DNA of 64,000 nucleotides from Ceratodon purpureus (GCA_014871385.1 CM026426.1:38347799-38411798); one strand, 5' to 3'. Shown: positions 13,132-26,036, counted from the stretch's first letter. The notes: generated from the letters alone by a model not told the origin. Numbers and translations: made by a program.

Positions 13132-13929
13132 TGTAGTACGGCGTGGTTTTAGTATTCCTCTAGAAAACACTCAGTTGACACTAAATATCCTCCAAAGTAA
13201 ACCATTGCGCGTTCGTTTCCACGAAAATCTATAGTTTTCTCTCTTTTAGATAATAAATCGTTATTCATACTCCACTTACCGTTCGTTCCCAACTTCCTTG
13301 CCGGATGGCACATGGCTGGACGTCTACTACTTGACAAGTTTCCAGATTGTTAGACAAGTGGCCATTTCCCACTGCTCTTATTATGTTTAGAGTGGCCGAA
13401 ATCTCCACTGTCTCGTGACTTAAAATGGCTAGACAACCTACTGTTCCTACGCTAACGTCCGGCGAAGGGGGTTTACATTCCGTATGTCTCCTAAGCCGGA
13501 CGAGATGAGTACTCAGTACCGGTTACAGGGACAAAATTTCCACTACAACGACATCACAGTCTTGCTGCTTTGTACCATACCTATCACTTTTTATGAATAA
13601 TTTGCAATAAGTAATATGAGCTTTTGTCCTATCATTAGGGGAGAACCGGTCTTATCTAGGATTCCAGTATTCACACGGCTGTCCATGCCTTCAAGACTAC
13701 GAGCTCTCTGGCTGCAATACGTCTTTCTCCCTCCAAGTTCCTCCCATTAGTTAGTAATTGTCAACACTCCTCGTATGATACCTTTTCAATCCCTCCGAGC
13801 GCTCTCTTGATTCACGCAATCATTCAACACACTTCCAAAAACCTACTGGAAACAACTGTACTAAGATTAGATACTATAATGGACTTGCTAGACAACCGCC
13901 ACTTGACACGATAGTTTCAAAGGTATATA
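13132..13929 (-). mobile_element. element G, left part (3.5-kb gag-like element split by A)
   Basis: It starts TGTAGTACGG and aligns along its length with the left part of element F (31,621-32,430): shared landmarks are TTGACACTAAATA, AAAGTAAACCA and ATCTATAGTTTTC. The 5-bp GTGGC at 13,127-13,131 recurs at 28,787-28,791 just after the right part, so it is read as the target duplication. The sequence breaks at ATATA (13,925-13,929), where element A begins. G without A is 3,524 bp, against 3,520 bp for F, which supports all four boundaries. It lies downstream of the minus-strand gag-like ORF and has no recognised gene. Confidence 0.8.
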
Positions 13930-13949
13930 GGGTGTGAGCACACTACGCC
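13930..13949 (+). repeat. left terminal inverted repeat of element A
   Basis: GGGTGTGAGCACACTACGCC. After the first G it matches the reverse complement of the right end (26,037-26,055) at 16 of 19 positions. It abuts the ATATA duplication. Confidence 0.8.
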
Positions 13950-14560
13950 CCCCTAAAAAGTATGTCGGAAAAGTACTTTTCTGGAAATACCCGGTAGAAA
14001 GTACTTTGTTTTCCCAAGTAAAACTGTGCGAATGCATTTCCCATCACAGAATATGATTGGAACATTGCTTAGCATTGTTATTGTAATCCCAAGATCACAA
14101 AAAAAGTTGTATGGAGTAACAAAAGTAGTACTTTTCCCAAATTTAAAAGTATGTCAGATTGTCAAAAATTATACAAAGTACAAATTTATGCTTAGTTAGA
14201 TGTTTTTTTTTGCTGTCATATTGTAACAGGGTATAGGACTCATAAAAGGCTACGGATCCTACTTGAAAAAACTAGGAGAAGCTGAAGATCCATGGAAATA
14301 TTCGCTGCCTTTTGCTTTTTTTTTTTTCGCAGCCTAGAATATCGTGATTTTCCTACGTAGAAGGCTTTCTGGACGTGTGCCCCGTGTTGGCTAACGGCCA
14401 TTTCATTCTTATCAGTTGTTTTATTAGACATTAATAATTGATGTGGCCGCCACTAAGAGTAGTTGAAAATGTACTTCCAAAATGAGAAGTACTTAGAGTA
14501 CTTTCCTGCAGAATTTTGAACCGTCGGATTACAATGGGCTCACATCTAAGCCGTATGCGT
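13950..14560. repeat. subterminal AAGTAC/GTACTT-rich zone of element A
   Basis: Seven GTAC words occur in about 610 bp, mostly as AAGTACTT or GTACTTTT on either strand. About 2.4 would be expected at random. Dispersed subterminal motifs are typical transposase-binding zones in TIR elements. Whether they bind anything here is inference. GAACCGTCGGAT near 14,519 resembles GAACGGCTCAGAT near 53,352 by the right end of B. Confidence 0.5.
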
Positions 14561-14666
14561 TGTTGATAAGGTCCGATATAAGTGGATCTAGCCGGTTTCA
14601 AATGTAGATGGATCTTCTGTTAGTTTAAGGGATGGAAGGATTTTACTAGAATCTGTCAATCTACAA

Positions 14667-15423
14667 TTGGTTTCTCTTGCATGCACCTACAGTGCATGCA
14701 AGGGTTCTGAACGTCGACTGAATATGTTTTTCGGTGTTGCAAGGACTCTAAGCTGCGGCGCAGCCATCGCCAGGGTTTGCCACACAAATGTCTGGGGAAG
14801 GGCATCTTCCAAACTGCACACTAGTTCAGTCCCTCATAACATCTTACTACGTAGTGCGAGATCTCCCGCAGCTTGTGCAGCAGCGAATACCCATTACTAC
14901 CCTGTCTGCAACGTTGTCAACGAAGAGATTGAGAGTGTAGGTCAGCATTTCACCACCTATTCATGCGATAGTCCCTCAGATGATGTGTCTAGCAGTACCC
15001 ACGTATCCGAAACTCCAACTTCAAAGGTTGGAGATATTAGCTGCTACCTGCATCATTCAAACCAAACGCTGCAGTCCCGTGAGCGCCTGGTCCAGTCGCC
15101 CAAAACCTTGTTTGGATCGTTCACCATTGAGGGCGGTCTCCCTTGGCAGGAACTCAGGTGCTACCGCGACTGTCGAAGTCCTTCCCCTGCGCGTTCGGTG
15201 AGTTTCTCTTCAAGTTTATGCAGAACTTTTGAGTTCCGATTATGTACTTGTTTTGCTGTCAAATTTATGTTCTTTGATGGCAACATGTTGTACTTGTTCC
15301 CCACCGTAACTGCACGTAGGTCCAGGACAAGGCTCTTGCAACCTCTATTTTTTCAGAATGTGATCTGCCTTCTCTAACCGCGTAGTCTCTTCTGTGGGTT
15401 CATGGGTCTCATCACTTGTAGCA
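14667..15423 (+). other. leader ORF / possible 5' exon upstream of transposase-like gene A
   Basis: An open frame runs 14,667-15,377. Part of it (SETPTSKVGDISCYL, then SPKTLFGSF) resembles the ORF at 39,804-40,150 in element B (VEETPVSKQGNRDFYL, then SLFMSPVSLCYS). The shared position and similarity suggest a short upstream exon or upstream ORF of this family. A 3' splice-like CTTGTAG lies immediately before the ATG at 15,424. No known domain. Confidence 0.4.
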
Positions 15424-18400
15424 TGGGGGACCAAGCCCGGAGACAGAGGTTGAGGCCGTGACGTGCTGGTCTTGCGGAGAGGGCGTCATCAATGGAAATT
15501 GTAGAGGCTGCACGGTTAGAGAAGGCAGAGCGCAATCGGTTGTACCAGGAACGCCATCGCAAGAGAATTTCCATGAACTCGGAAGGAGGAGAGACGTGTA
15601 CGACAAACACAGTGCCTGAGATTTCAGATGCCATTTCTACGCGAGATGAATCTAGAGTTGCTCAGATTTGCACCCCTTCGCAGGCAAAAACGCACAGATG
15701 GATCAACCGTGTAGTGTCTTCCTATAGTTCAAGCTTGGTGACACAATCAAACCAGAGTAAGTCCAAACAGAAAGGACGTCGTGAACAAGGGCGGTGGGCT
15801 GAAAAGAGGAGGAGAGAAACATCCAAAGCACTATTTGACAGTCACGCAAGTATTTCTTCAATACTTTGCATGAAAACCATCTTGTATCGCATGTACACAG
15901 CAATCCCATTGTACAATGTTGCTGTTACTTGATGTACTTCAACACCGTTACTATTTCACATACTGGCAAAGAAGTACTAACAGTGTCAAAAATTCTCCCC
16001 TATGTTACTCTTTTTATTTCAAGGTGCAAAAAGTATGTTCCTTACTGAAAACACTAAGGTACTCTTAGTATCACATGTACTAGTTCTTATATTCAGTGTA
16101 CTTGCGAAATTACTTTGTGTACAAATGGATTTAAGTAATTTGTATTATTATGATTTAGGGTACAATCCGCATGTAGTTTTCATAATCTAGGTAGTACTCG
16201 ATGGGGGCAGTGTTGTATACTGAACTACTTTATGTTTTGAGTATGTACGTTTAACTATTACTTTTTAAAAGGCAGGGTACTTGTGGTATTCATGTTAATG
16301 CCGAAGATGTATTCGTTGGTACTCTGTGAATGTACTTTCGGTTTTCAATGTACCTGTAGGTTCAGATTGTCGGTTCTGTAGTACTAATAATACTTTCTTA
16401 TGTATGTGGGGTGTAGACGACATTCTTTTTGCAGTTCAAAGAGGCTCATCAAGAGTGTAAAATCCGGCAACATCGGTTTGGGAATCTGAAACCATGGTGT
16501 GAAACCTCTTAGGGACTGTAATGTGTGCTGCTGCATCTACCATGTAGAAATGGATCTCATGAAGGTAGGAGTGAACATCCTACGGGAGGAGAAGAGGCGT
16601 CTGCATGCACAAAAAGATTTCTCCTGTGAATGTGACGCTTGTTCTGCTTCTGTGGAGACTGCAACAGGTGAGGGTATAGGCTGTGATGCTCATCACAAAA
16701 TATTTAAGAGAATCACTCATTTATAGGAAGCTTGTCTTTGCAAGAAGCCAGAGTTCAATGAATGGCGCAAGCTCTCTTGTCTAATGGGTGATTGTGAAGA
16801 ATGTGGCGTAGATTCTCTAGGTTTTTGCCCATAGGAGATGTCTTCACTGGAAGAACCTAAACTAAGGTGGAAACACTTCTCGTATGTTACTATTGGCACT
16901 GACCGTGAGACAGGGAAGGCGAAGAAAAGGCTGCAAGAGGTATATGAAGAGACTAGTCCTTTGGATTTTGTTACTTACCTAAAACCCAAAGTTCAAGCCT
17001 TTATCAAGCATAATTTTATTGCCAATTGGCAGGATTGACAGTGCAAGGAAATGATGGAAGGTTTGCCCGAGGAAGTTATAGTTTCCCACATCGATTTTGC
17101 AGAGAACTATGAATTCCAGATTCAAAACGAAGTTTAGAGCATGTACTATATGTCTGAGTATGTGTCCTTATTGGTCCATATCACTTTGCAGAGAGTCCGT
17201 GATGTGAGTGGTGATTTGATCACCACAAAACATACACACTACTATATTTCCGATGACAAGAAACATGACAGTTTGTTCGTTTAGCATTGTCTTATGCTAC
17301 ACTGGAGGTGGTTGATTGCTAACGGGGAAAAACCAAGGGAGCATTGGGTATTCTCTGATGGCTGTGCAGGTCAATTTAAGGGGGCTACAGCAATGTATTT
17401 TGTTGCTAGATATCCCAGTCTCATAGGAGGCTGCTCTATGATCTGGAACTTTTTTGCAACTGGACACATGAAAGGTACTTGTTATTCTGTACTTTTGTAC
17501 TTCTTTGAGTGAAGCTCCCGTACTTTTGTACTTTTGTTACTGGAGCATATGTACTTATGTATATCTTGAGTAGAGACAGTGTACTTATGTACTTATGTGA
17601 GAGAAGCAGAATCTATATTACGGGATGGGGATGATGTGCTATGCAGTCAATATGGATTTATAGAACATTTTTGGATGCAATTGTAGGTGAATGGGATGGT
17701 GCAAGAGCCGTAGTCAAGCGTGCTTTAAGCATCAAACAGATTTGAAACCCTGAGAGGCAGCTGCAAAACGCACTCCAATGTGTTGAGTACTTAGAGCAGG
17801 GTTTCTCTAATAGAGCGCCTTCTTCGTATGCAGGGACTAGCAGCAGAGATATTCACCGTACCTTTTGGCACGTAGGTGAGAGCGAGATCAGCAGGGAGTC
17901 ATCGATGGCGTGTCACACTATTGCAGGCTCAAGATCTCTCCATTCCATTATGGAGAATTCTACCAGCAATAAGACATGTTTGCTCGTTAGACCTCTGTCA
18001 TGTTTCTGTGCATCGTGCATAGATAAAGACTGGGAGAATTGTGAGCAAACGACTCATGTCCCTAAGTGGAGGGCAGTACAAATTCAACCCAAAGCGCCGT
18101 CAGAAGAGCTGGAGACCCTGGATGACGACCGAGCCAAGCAAGTATTATTGTGTAATAGCATTACAGTTGTAAGGTTTTTTCTTACATCGAATTCAGATTC
18201 TTTAAATTCGTAACTTTGCTGGACACATGAAGAATAATTTGAGGATGCTCATCTACTGATTTATTCAAGTATACCGAGGAGAGAGGCTAGACGAAGTCCT
18301 TGACATTGGCAATAATTTATTGGTTCCAGTTGAACAACCAAATGAAGAGGGTGTTGACTTCTATATCTTGCAATGCCAACTACGAAAGTATAAATTGAAG

Positions 18401-18682
18401 GTTCCTCTGTTGTGTCCTTGGTTAGCCAAATTTGAAGCAAGGGATTTCGTCATTTAAGGCACTTATTACAAAAAGTCTAGCCGGGGTGAATATACATACA
18501 CATATCTTGAAAAATCAGTCGTAGCTCATGTTTCATCGCACCTGGTTCTAGCCTGCAAGTTCCGAATGAAATTCGCCCCATACTGCCTGAAAGGTGGGGA
18601 TCCAGTATATAAGATCTCCTCAGAAGTAGTCGATGTTGTGAGACACGCTTTAGCACAGATGTGGGAAAATGACGATGAGTAA
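15424..18682 (+). pseudogene. transposase-like gene, element A copy
   Basis: The start ATG at 15,424 (MGDQARRQRLRP) parallels MGNTAKRQRLQQ in copy B. Exon 1 is basic and charged. A GC-AG intron is proposed at 15,846-16,434. A Cys-rich block follows (CCCIYHVEMDLMKVG, CECDACSAS). Next come the DDE-like motifs HIDFAENYEF (about 17,090), ISDDKKHDS, FSDGCAGQFKGATAMYF (about 17,350) and, across a 212-bp intron at 17,475-17,686, HMKGEWDGARAVVKRAL. The C-terminal part (LSCFCASCIDKDW; DIGNNLLVPVE; CPW; KISSEVVDVV) aligns with copy B. Stops include TAG 17,135-17,137 and 17,282-17,284, and TGA after GAC at about 17,036. Known family relation: similar SDGC/HGKG proteins occur in many eukaryotes. Catalysis is inferred from motifs only. 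Confidence 0.7.
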
Positions 18683-21118
18683 TAATTATTGCAATTAAAC
18701 ATGTTTTTTTATAACTTAGTCACTTTCATACTATTTCACTGGAATCAACTAACCTGGACTATGATCCGACTGAAATCTGTGTGTCATGTGTGAGAACGAA
18801 CTTGGTTGTTATCTATCTTCCATGCAGGACGTTGATTGATTGGGTCAATATGCAAGGAGTTATATGTATACCATTATTTTCCAATGTCATTAAGCAAATT
18901 AGAGTCTTCCACCAGTCGTAGTGTTAGTTGAACATGAACATGGCAATAGAAATCAGACATGTATGATGCATATAAAAGTTATGTAGCAATATCGATGGAG
19001 CGCCTAAGTGGAACTGGAATGATGTTCACAATTAAAAATAATCAAAAACCGTTGGTTAAGTTTTTCCTCGGAAGGAATATCCACAGAAATCACTCCTCAA
19101 TTCACAAGACCGGCATCTAGCATTATTATGATCCGTCTAATTTTAACTCAAAAACATTCCTTTCTGAAATTTAAGACATATTGTCCACAGCCGCAGTCGA
19201 GTCTCACTATAAACAGGGATCTGGAGCAATAATGGAATTGCTTTATCTTTTGCAAAGGCACCACTGCTTTATAAAATACCTGTTTGTCAGCTATTAATAC
19301 GCAGCTTACTTGGGGTCTAGGCAGATACTGCAACTGGACAAACGCTTCACAGAATTTGAAGCATAAACCAAAATAATAATGGGTTATACTAGTAGACACG
19401 TCATGATATTGTCTTAAGTGCCTTCAGTGTCTGGGTAAATGCACGTTTCAAATTTCTTTAACCAAAATTTGAATGCAAAACGGCGATTTAAATGATAAAG
19501 GAAATTCAAAATGAATCAACAACAACCAAATAACATAACTATTTTATATTTAACTATATATGGATGTGCATGTATGTTGCCTTAAATAAAACCTTTTTGG
19601 ACAATTATTTTGATTTAGTTAATTTAGAACTCAAAGATAAGTTGTCAATTTTATTTGTTTTAAATATGGAAAGCGGATATAGGCATAGGTGTTATTCACA
19701 TTTATTTAAGATATTTAAAAGATTTTAATTTGAAATAATCTAAGAATACAATTTCAAGGTATGAAATAAGTTTAAACGCTTAGTTAATACTTGAATATTA
19801 GTGGATACGCGGTAATATTTCAAAATTACCTATAAGAGGTTTTCTAATAATGCTTCACATAATTATCCATTCTTTTTATTTTATTTATTTACATTTTTCT
19901 TTTTTTAACCTTCTTTATTCTTCTTGACCTTCCTCATACTTCATTTACTTTTGATTTTCCCTTGAATCCCCTTTCTTTCATCCTTCTTATTCTTCATTTA
20001 TTTTTTTGAAGCTTCTTCTCCCTTCTTGTTCTTGAATTTCTTTTATTTTGATTTCTTTTTATCAATCTTATCCATTCTTTTTATTTTATTTATTTACATT
20101 TTTTTTTTCAACCATGTTAATTTTTTATTATCCCTTTTTTGTTCTTCTTGTCCTTTCCTCATTTCATTTAATTTAATCTTTCAAAGCCTTCATATTTCTT
20201 CTTTTACTCATTCTTCTTTTAGTTGATTATATGTTTTCCAAACTTCTTCTTTATTATTGTCTTTTTTTCTTTAATTTCTTCCTTTCATTCTTATTGTTTA
20301 TTATTGTTCACGTTCCTCTTCTATTTTTTTATTTTTTTTTATTTTTTTTCCTCACCCATTCTTGTTTCTTGATATCTCAAAGTTTTTGTGGACTGAATGG
20401 GTTGGTGGGACAGACGCTGATCTGGATGTTAACAAGTACATGTGGCGGGAGAAGATAGAGCAGAAGGGTTTCTCAGTGGAAGAAAATGATTCTTTTTTAG
20501 GAGAATAGTCCGAGCGGGACGGAATCCAAAGCAATCAGATTGCCGCCTGAATGTGGCCGTTTGGAAACAAATATAGTCGATATAGCAACGTCGAACCTCC
20601 TCCTTTGTATTTCTGGTCTTTGGTATTTTTTTAGCTTCAATTCAGTCTCTGAGAACCGTAACAGCGTCACAACCTAGGTACGCATCTCTTAGTACTCTCT
20701 CATTCCTTGACCCTGTTGCGTGTTTCCTTACTCCTCTTATCAGTTCATTGCTTTCAAAGTTTTCATGTTTGTGTGCTTCAGCCTTCTTCCAAAGTGACAT
20801 TATAAAGTTGACGTCTTCTTAAGAGTTTATTTACGCTTGTTCATCTACGTTGTACTGTTTTTATTTGTTAGACTCAAGAGAATGCGGATGTGTTTTTGTG
20901 AATGCAAGTTCTTCTGGAAACGCAAGTGCATTGGAGGTGGCTTACTAGACCAGGCTTACCCTAAAGCAAAAAGGATTGGAGAGCAAATCAATGGAGGTAA
21001 ACGGTCCTCCAGAGCCCAGCAAAATTGATTTACAAATTTGTGTTCATTTTAGTTAAGTTCTACAATGCACAAATCTCTCCAATGTTCTGACCATAAACTT
21101 AGCAAAAGTTCCTCAATC
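18683..21118. other. non-coding middle of element A between the convergent genes
   Basis: No convincing gene. 19,440-19,850 is AT-rich. 19,860-20,395 is a pyrimidine-rich tract like those at 1-3 kb and 51.8 kb, with TATCCATTCTTTTTATTTTA occurring at about 19,865 and again at about 20,070. 20,395-21,040 has weak plus-strand ORFs only. The region lies 3' of both genes and probably includes their 3' ends. Confidence 0.45.
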
Positions 21119-23424
21119 TTATGGCACTATTTTCTTGCGGCTCCTGACTGTCGACTTGCAGGTGCCGTGATGCTTCTTTTTCATTTTGGTTTTCCTGATC
21201 GACCTGATCAGCTTCTCCTCCATCGGTGACGTTGGCTTCTCCCGTACTAACTTTAGTTTTATCGTCCTTTGCTTGTCTTGGCACTTGCTACTTCTGCATC
21301 GGCATCTGAAGCTGGGTATATCCCGGTCATCAGACTTAAAGTCCTCGCCGTAGTCTTGCCACACATGACAACCGTGGATTAGTAACAGTCCCTAGAAATC
21401 AGTTTAGGATTTACATAATAATAGAAACCTGGCTAGACGACGTAGAGGTAGGGCCTCATATTCGGTAGTACTACTTACCCAAGTCAACTCCTCTCCTGGG
21501 TAGATGTCACGTCTGGCAAAGAATGCCACGTGGTAGATATGGTCTTCAGCTGAGTGGATTCGAGGAGGCATGTCGATGACGTTGGCTTCTTCGCACATGA
21601 AACCACCAAAGTAACAATTTTTAAGAATAATTAGGATTACTAGACACTAAGCATTGAATTCCATTGTACCATGAACATTGTGAGCTAGGACGGTTCATGC
21701 CTGTGGTTTAGAAATCTGGCAACATTGCCATAGTGAGTTGCATCGATACATAGGGAGTTGTTGTCCGTGGCCATTATTTCTGATCGCCAACAAGCATCCA
21801 ACTGAAGCGTATAGGTTTGCCTAAACCAAAGAAGCTTGTGCACCAAGGGGTTCCGTTCGATCAGTTCACCATTAGTCACAATCTCCCCCGCGAGCTCGAA
21901 CAAAAACTTACCTGCTTGGATGTGCTCCACTGTGCTCCACTGTCCAGACACCCCAGCCTCGTGTAGAAGTATTGAAAACCTACCAATGACAAAGCAATTG
22001 TTAAGAACAAGATATTTAAAAACGCAAATTTCATAATGAAAATAGTAACTCTGTCATTTAGTTCATTCATCCTTACCTGGACTTCCGCATTCTGAAGAGA
22101 GGCCAAATTAGCCTCGTAGGACTCCACCATCAAGAGCGCCAACCGCTAGTCCTAAGCAGCTCCATCTTTAGCTTTCTTCGCCAACTCCTCGTCCAACTTC
22201 AACCCCTCTATCTCCATTAGTAAGACTGTGTGCATTGTCAGGAAGTACTCCAATTTTGACATCGAGGCTATCCCCCGATCCTCCACCTTCACTATGGAGT
22301 TAGCAAATTCAGATTTCGTCCCCATCCTTCTAGTGGTCGTTACATTGCCAGGTGGCGGGATAGCCCTCCTCTACAACAACACCAACAGTCAAAAGAAACA
22401 AACAGTTACTAGTTAGAAACTATGCTCTTAGGATACATGTCGCATTCAGACACAAACAAAAATCCTAGAAATTAACCTTAATCAGAACAGATGTATATTA
22501 CAATGCAATTCATTTGAGTTGATCTGGCTAATGCAATGCAAAGTATAGACCTACTCAGAATATTATAACACTGTCCCATTAGATCCAAAGTTCTAATTTT
22601 CAGTAACTTTCTAAATTAGATCTCGAAATGAATCCATTATCATTGCAGTGTCTTCTATAACATAAACCGATATCACACGCCCTAAGCAAATTGCATTGCA
22701 TTAACAACTGACATAATAGGAAAAACACAATACACTTTAGTGCACATACCTTAGTGGGCGTTGCAGCCTCCATTCCAGCGATCGGCTCCAACTTCACCTT
22801 CACCGCATCATCAACCTTGAGACTCCTCTAAGTCCGCTTCGTCACTTTTGCTCCTGTGTTGATGGCAAATTGGAGCTTCGAGAGATCCTGTTCGTACTTT
22901 CGCCGCTGGCTATTATTCGTCTCTTGGCCATACAACGCCCAGTTGACCAAGTTCTTCTGGTACTCAAAGACTACGCCAACAATGAATTGTTTCGTCACGC
23001 ATCTTGGTATCTCTTTAGGTCCGTGTTGATACACGATTGGATGCAAATTCTTTATGCGGTTCATTATCCCTCGCACCTTGCAATCTGACCACGAGTATCC
23101 ACCACGCTCCTTAACCCCCTCCGGCTTCAAACCAAACTCCAGCATGGACTTGTCGCTTATATCCTTATCCTTCCGACAACAATGGGGTTGATGGAGTTCG
23201 GGCCGCACTCTAGATTGTACCTGTCGCGAAAGTCCTCCCATATTAGCACATTCGGAGGATATTTTAGGCCATCTATCAACTCCTGCAAGTCGTCGATGTC
23301 GAGAAAGCGCTCCTCCTCCTTCACGGTCATCCCTAGGTGTACACTGCCCTCAGACTTAGTCTTACCAACCTGCACTCCCATCCCAGATCCCGCACTCCCT
23401 CTAGACTGAATCTTCCACTATGCT

Positions 23425-23910
23425 AGAGATGCGTCAAAGATAACGCCGTTTAACGCGGTTTTTAACGCGGTTTAACGTGGATTTTTTGACTAGTCCAAAG
23501 TGACGCGCCCTGTGACATAGGTCTTTTGATTATGACGCGGCGAGTCATAGCACGTTAAAACGGTTTAACGTGTGCACGTCATCTCTGTTAAACCACGTTA
23601 CTCGGAATAGCCAAAAGTTAACTGGGGTCAGTAAATCAAGGGAGTTACTTTTTGCCACGTGAGCATTTCCCGCTGTTTTTCATTCCACGTTGGAGTTTAC
23701 GTGGATATTTCCCTCCATTGTCCATTCCACGTCTGATATTGCATGGCAGTTGACGTGACAATTGATTTCAATGGTTGAGATGGTGACACGTGTCATGATC
23801 ACGGATCGGAGAATATTCGCGGATGCGAATATGGTGTCGGGTTTTGTATGTTTAGAAAAACGATTTATGTCGACGGTTTTTGTGTGTTTACGTAAACGGA
23901 GTGTGACGTG

Positions 23911-23957
<47 letters not shown>

Positions 23958-24988
23958 CTCCAGCTGAAACACCCAGATAGAGAGAAAAAGAGTCAATCCT
24001 GACTCCAAAATCCCCTCAAAAACCTAGCCGCCAAACCCTAGCCGCCAACCCTAGCTGCCTTCATTTTTTGGTATTACATTTGAACGCACTTTATGTTACA
24101 AGAAACGCACTTTCTAAACCAAGAAACGCGTGCGTCACTTTTGACTGCCTCCTAGACTCCCAAATAAAATATTGCAAGTCAAATCTTATTTTCCACGTCA
24201 CCAAATTCGTCCACGCACACGTCCCACGTCTACGCACGCATTCCACGTCAGATATGTTCATACGTTTTTGTAACACATCTTAACGCACTCTCTATCACAA
24301 GAAACGCGCGCGTCAATGTTGACAGCCCCCTTAGAGCTCTCAAACATTGCTTGACCGGTCAAATCCTAAACCTTCCAACGTCAGCCTATCACCCTACAAC
24401 GCATTTCATGTCAGCACGGTCATTCCACGTCAGACTTCTTGGTACGTTTTTTTAAATACACTTGAACGTGGCGCATGTTACCTGTAACGCCTCAATGTTA
24501 TAAGAAACGCTCTGCTTTGGATATTACTATGGTCAACCATAGTCAAAACTACCTTCCGCGTCAGCCATTCACTCATCAAGCATTCCACGTCAGCGCACTC
24601 ATTCCACGTCAGTCAATATGTTACGTTTTTTTTAACACATTTTAACGTAGCACCTGTTAAGATAAACGTCCTCTCTATTATAAAAAACGTGCTGACGTGG
24701 AGAATTACTATATTTAGTCATATCTAAAGCTCCTTGATAACAGTAGGTTAAAAAAAAGTAGGTTAAAAAAATTACCGTCCAATAGGTACGTGTCCGTTTA
24801 ATTTAACGTGATGCCGTTATTTTGAACGTATAAATTCTATTCGCGTTTCACCCATATCCTTTTTGACGCAGTGACATTATTGGTGACTTTTTCACGTTAA
24901 AACGCTTGACGCGCGCGACGTGTAATTGGATATTTTTTCCACACTAATTCAGGATAGTGTGGATTTACATCAATTTTGACGCATCTCT
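23425..24988. mobile_element. element H: 1.56-kb hAT-like non-autonomous insertion inside A
   Basis: AGAGATGCGTCAAA at 23,425-23,438 is repeated exactly inverted at 24,975-24,988; one further base out the ends are T and C. Near the left end are repeated TTTAACGCGG-type words, and in the body a degenerate tandem array (24,060-24,760, roughly 175-190-bp units) carries CATTCCACGTCAG and TACGTTTTT. TIR form and subterminal repeats suggest a hAT-type non-autonomous element. I could not find a clean 8-bp target duplication, so the class is tentative. No coding capacity. It separates the putative first exon of the SET gene from the rest. Confidence 0.65.
23914..23953. repeat. (CA)n microsatellite
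   Basis: About 20 uninterrupted AC dinucleotides within element H. Confidence 0.95.
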
Positions 24989-25059
24989 GACATGGTGTTC
25001 CCATCCCTCGAAGTCAATATTACTCCCTCTAAACCCCTGGACTTGGACTTCCTCGACAT

Positions 25060-26036
25060 TGGTAAACAACCGCGACGACAAGATCTGCGCCCTACCACTA
25101 CCCTAAACCCTAAAACACTAAACAGATATTCCAACTCTTACCCTACACGACCAACCGACCCTTATCGCAAAAACTGAAAGGAAAATAAACCTTAACTTCG
25201 ACAAAAGAATCTAACTCTAAATCCTCTAACTCTGAATACCCATCTCATGTACCGCACCCAAGAACAAAACACCTCTCAAACAAACAGAGACCCTAAACAA
25301 TGACACACAAACAACTGAAATCAAACCCCAAACCAAACTCTCAGCACAACAAACGCATCTCACAAAACTGTAACTCTCAATCACTCTCTCCTTACAGAAA
25401 CCTCTATCCCTCAAACCCTGTAACCCACAATCCCTCTATCCCTCACAAAACATCCAACCTGAACTAACAACACAACAATAAACAAACAATAAAGATAACC
25501 CTCCTCTACAAAACTCTCAACTCATAAGCAAATTGCTAAACCAAACCCTCAGCAAAACAAACGCAACTCACAAAAACTCTACCTCTCAATCCGTTTATCC
25601 CTCACAGCAACCTCTAAACTTCAAATCCTCTAACACTGGATCCCTCTATCCCTCACAAAACCCCTTAACCCTCCATCTGAACTAACAACACAACGACTAA
25701 CATCATAACAAAAGACCCTCCTCTTCAAAACTCAAAACTTTTAAGCAAATTACGAAACCACAAAACACAACCGAGACTAGACCAATACCACCAACACCAA
25801 CGAGACTGGAGAGACCTGGAGGTGCGAGACAATGACTACCGGCTACAACAGGTGAGACCCAATCCGCTTACCTGAGACCACCGGTCAAGTCCAACGTTAT
25901 TGGTCGATCTGAGCATGGGCGCACGTGGATCGCGGTGGTGATATTGACGGCTACAGTTATCCACAGAAGTACTACAGATACTTACTAGCAGAAATGTACT
26001 TTAAAAGTAATCCTAAAATCTGCCCAAAGTATACCC
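25060..26036 (-). promoter_or_regulatory. 5' region of the element A SET gene and right subterminal zone
   Basis: It is rich in CCCTAAA/AACCCT telobox-like words (25,080-25,720), common in plant promoters and leaders. A segment near 25,810-25,880 (CTGGAGAGA, GGTGCGAGAC, CACCGGTCAA) resembles 51,040-51,090 upstream of the SET gene in B, so the two copies share 5' sequence. The last 90 bp contain AGTACT, GTACTTTAAAAGTA and similar words. No TATA box is clear. Confidence 0.4.

Larger units (their letters stand above)
21119..25059 (-). pseudogene. SET-domain (SUVR-like) methyltransferase gene, element A copy
   Basis: A possible first exon begins at the ATG at 25,057-25,059 (MSRKSKSRGLEG), cut off by insertion H. 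The N-terminal domain (23,381-22,828) aligns with copy B: KNLHPIVYQHGP, LVNWALYGQETNNSQRR. A coiled-coil stretch (SYEANLASLQNAE) follows. The SET core gives GKFLFELAGEIVTNGEL (about 21,900), LCIDATHYGNVARFLNHR (about 21,730), CEEANVIDMP, FFARRDIYPGEELTW (about 21,505), DYGEDF and a post-SET FRCRCRSSKCQD (about 21,300). SUVR/Su(var)3-9 enzymes methylate histone H3K9. The pre-SET cluster and RING-like finger seen in B are missing. A 10-bp duplication (21,921-21,940) and damaged splice sites break the frame. Confidence 0.75.

Noticed and set aside
23416-24997. 8-bp target duplication to confirm H as hAT
   Set aside because: The flanking 8-mers do not match, so the class rests on TIR form only.
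25080-25720. Telomere array from CCCTAAA words
   Set aside because: The words are scattered and interrupted, not tandem; they fit telobox-rich leader or promoter DNA.
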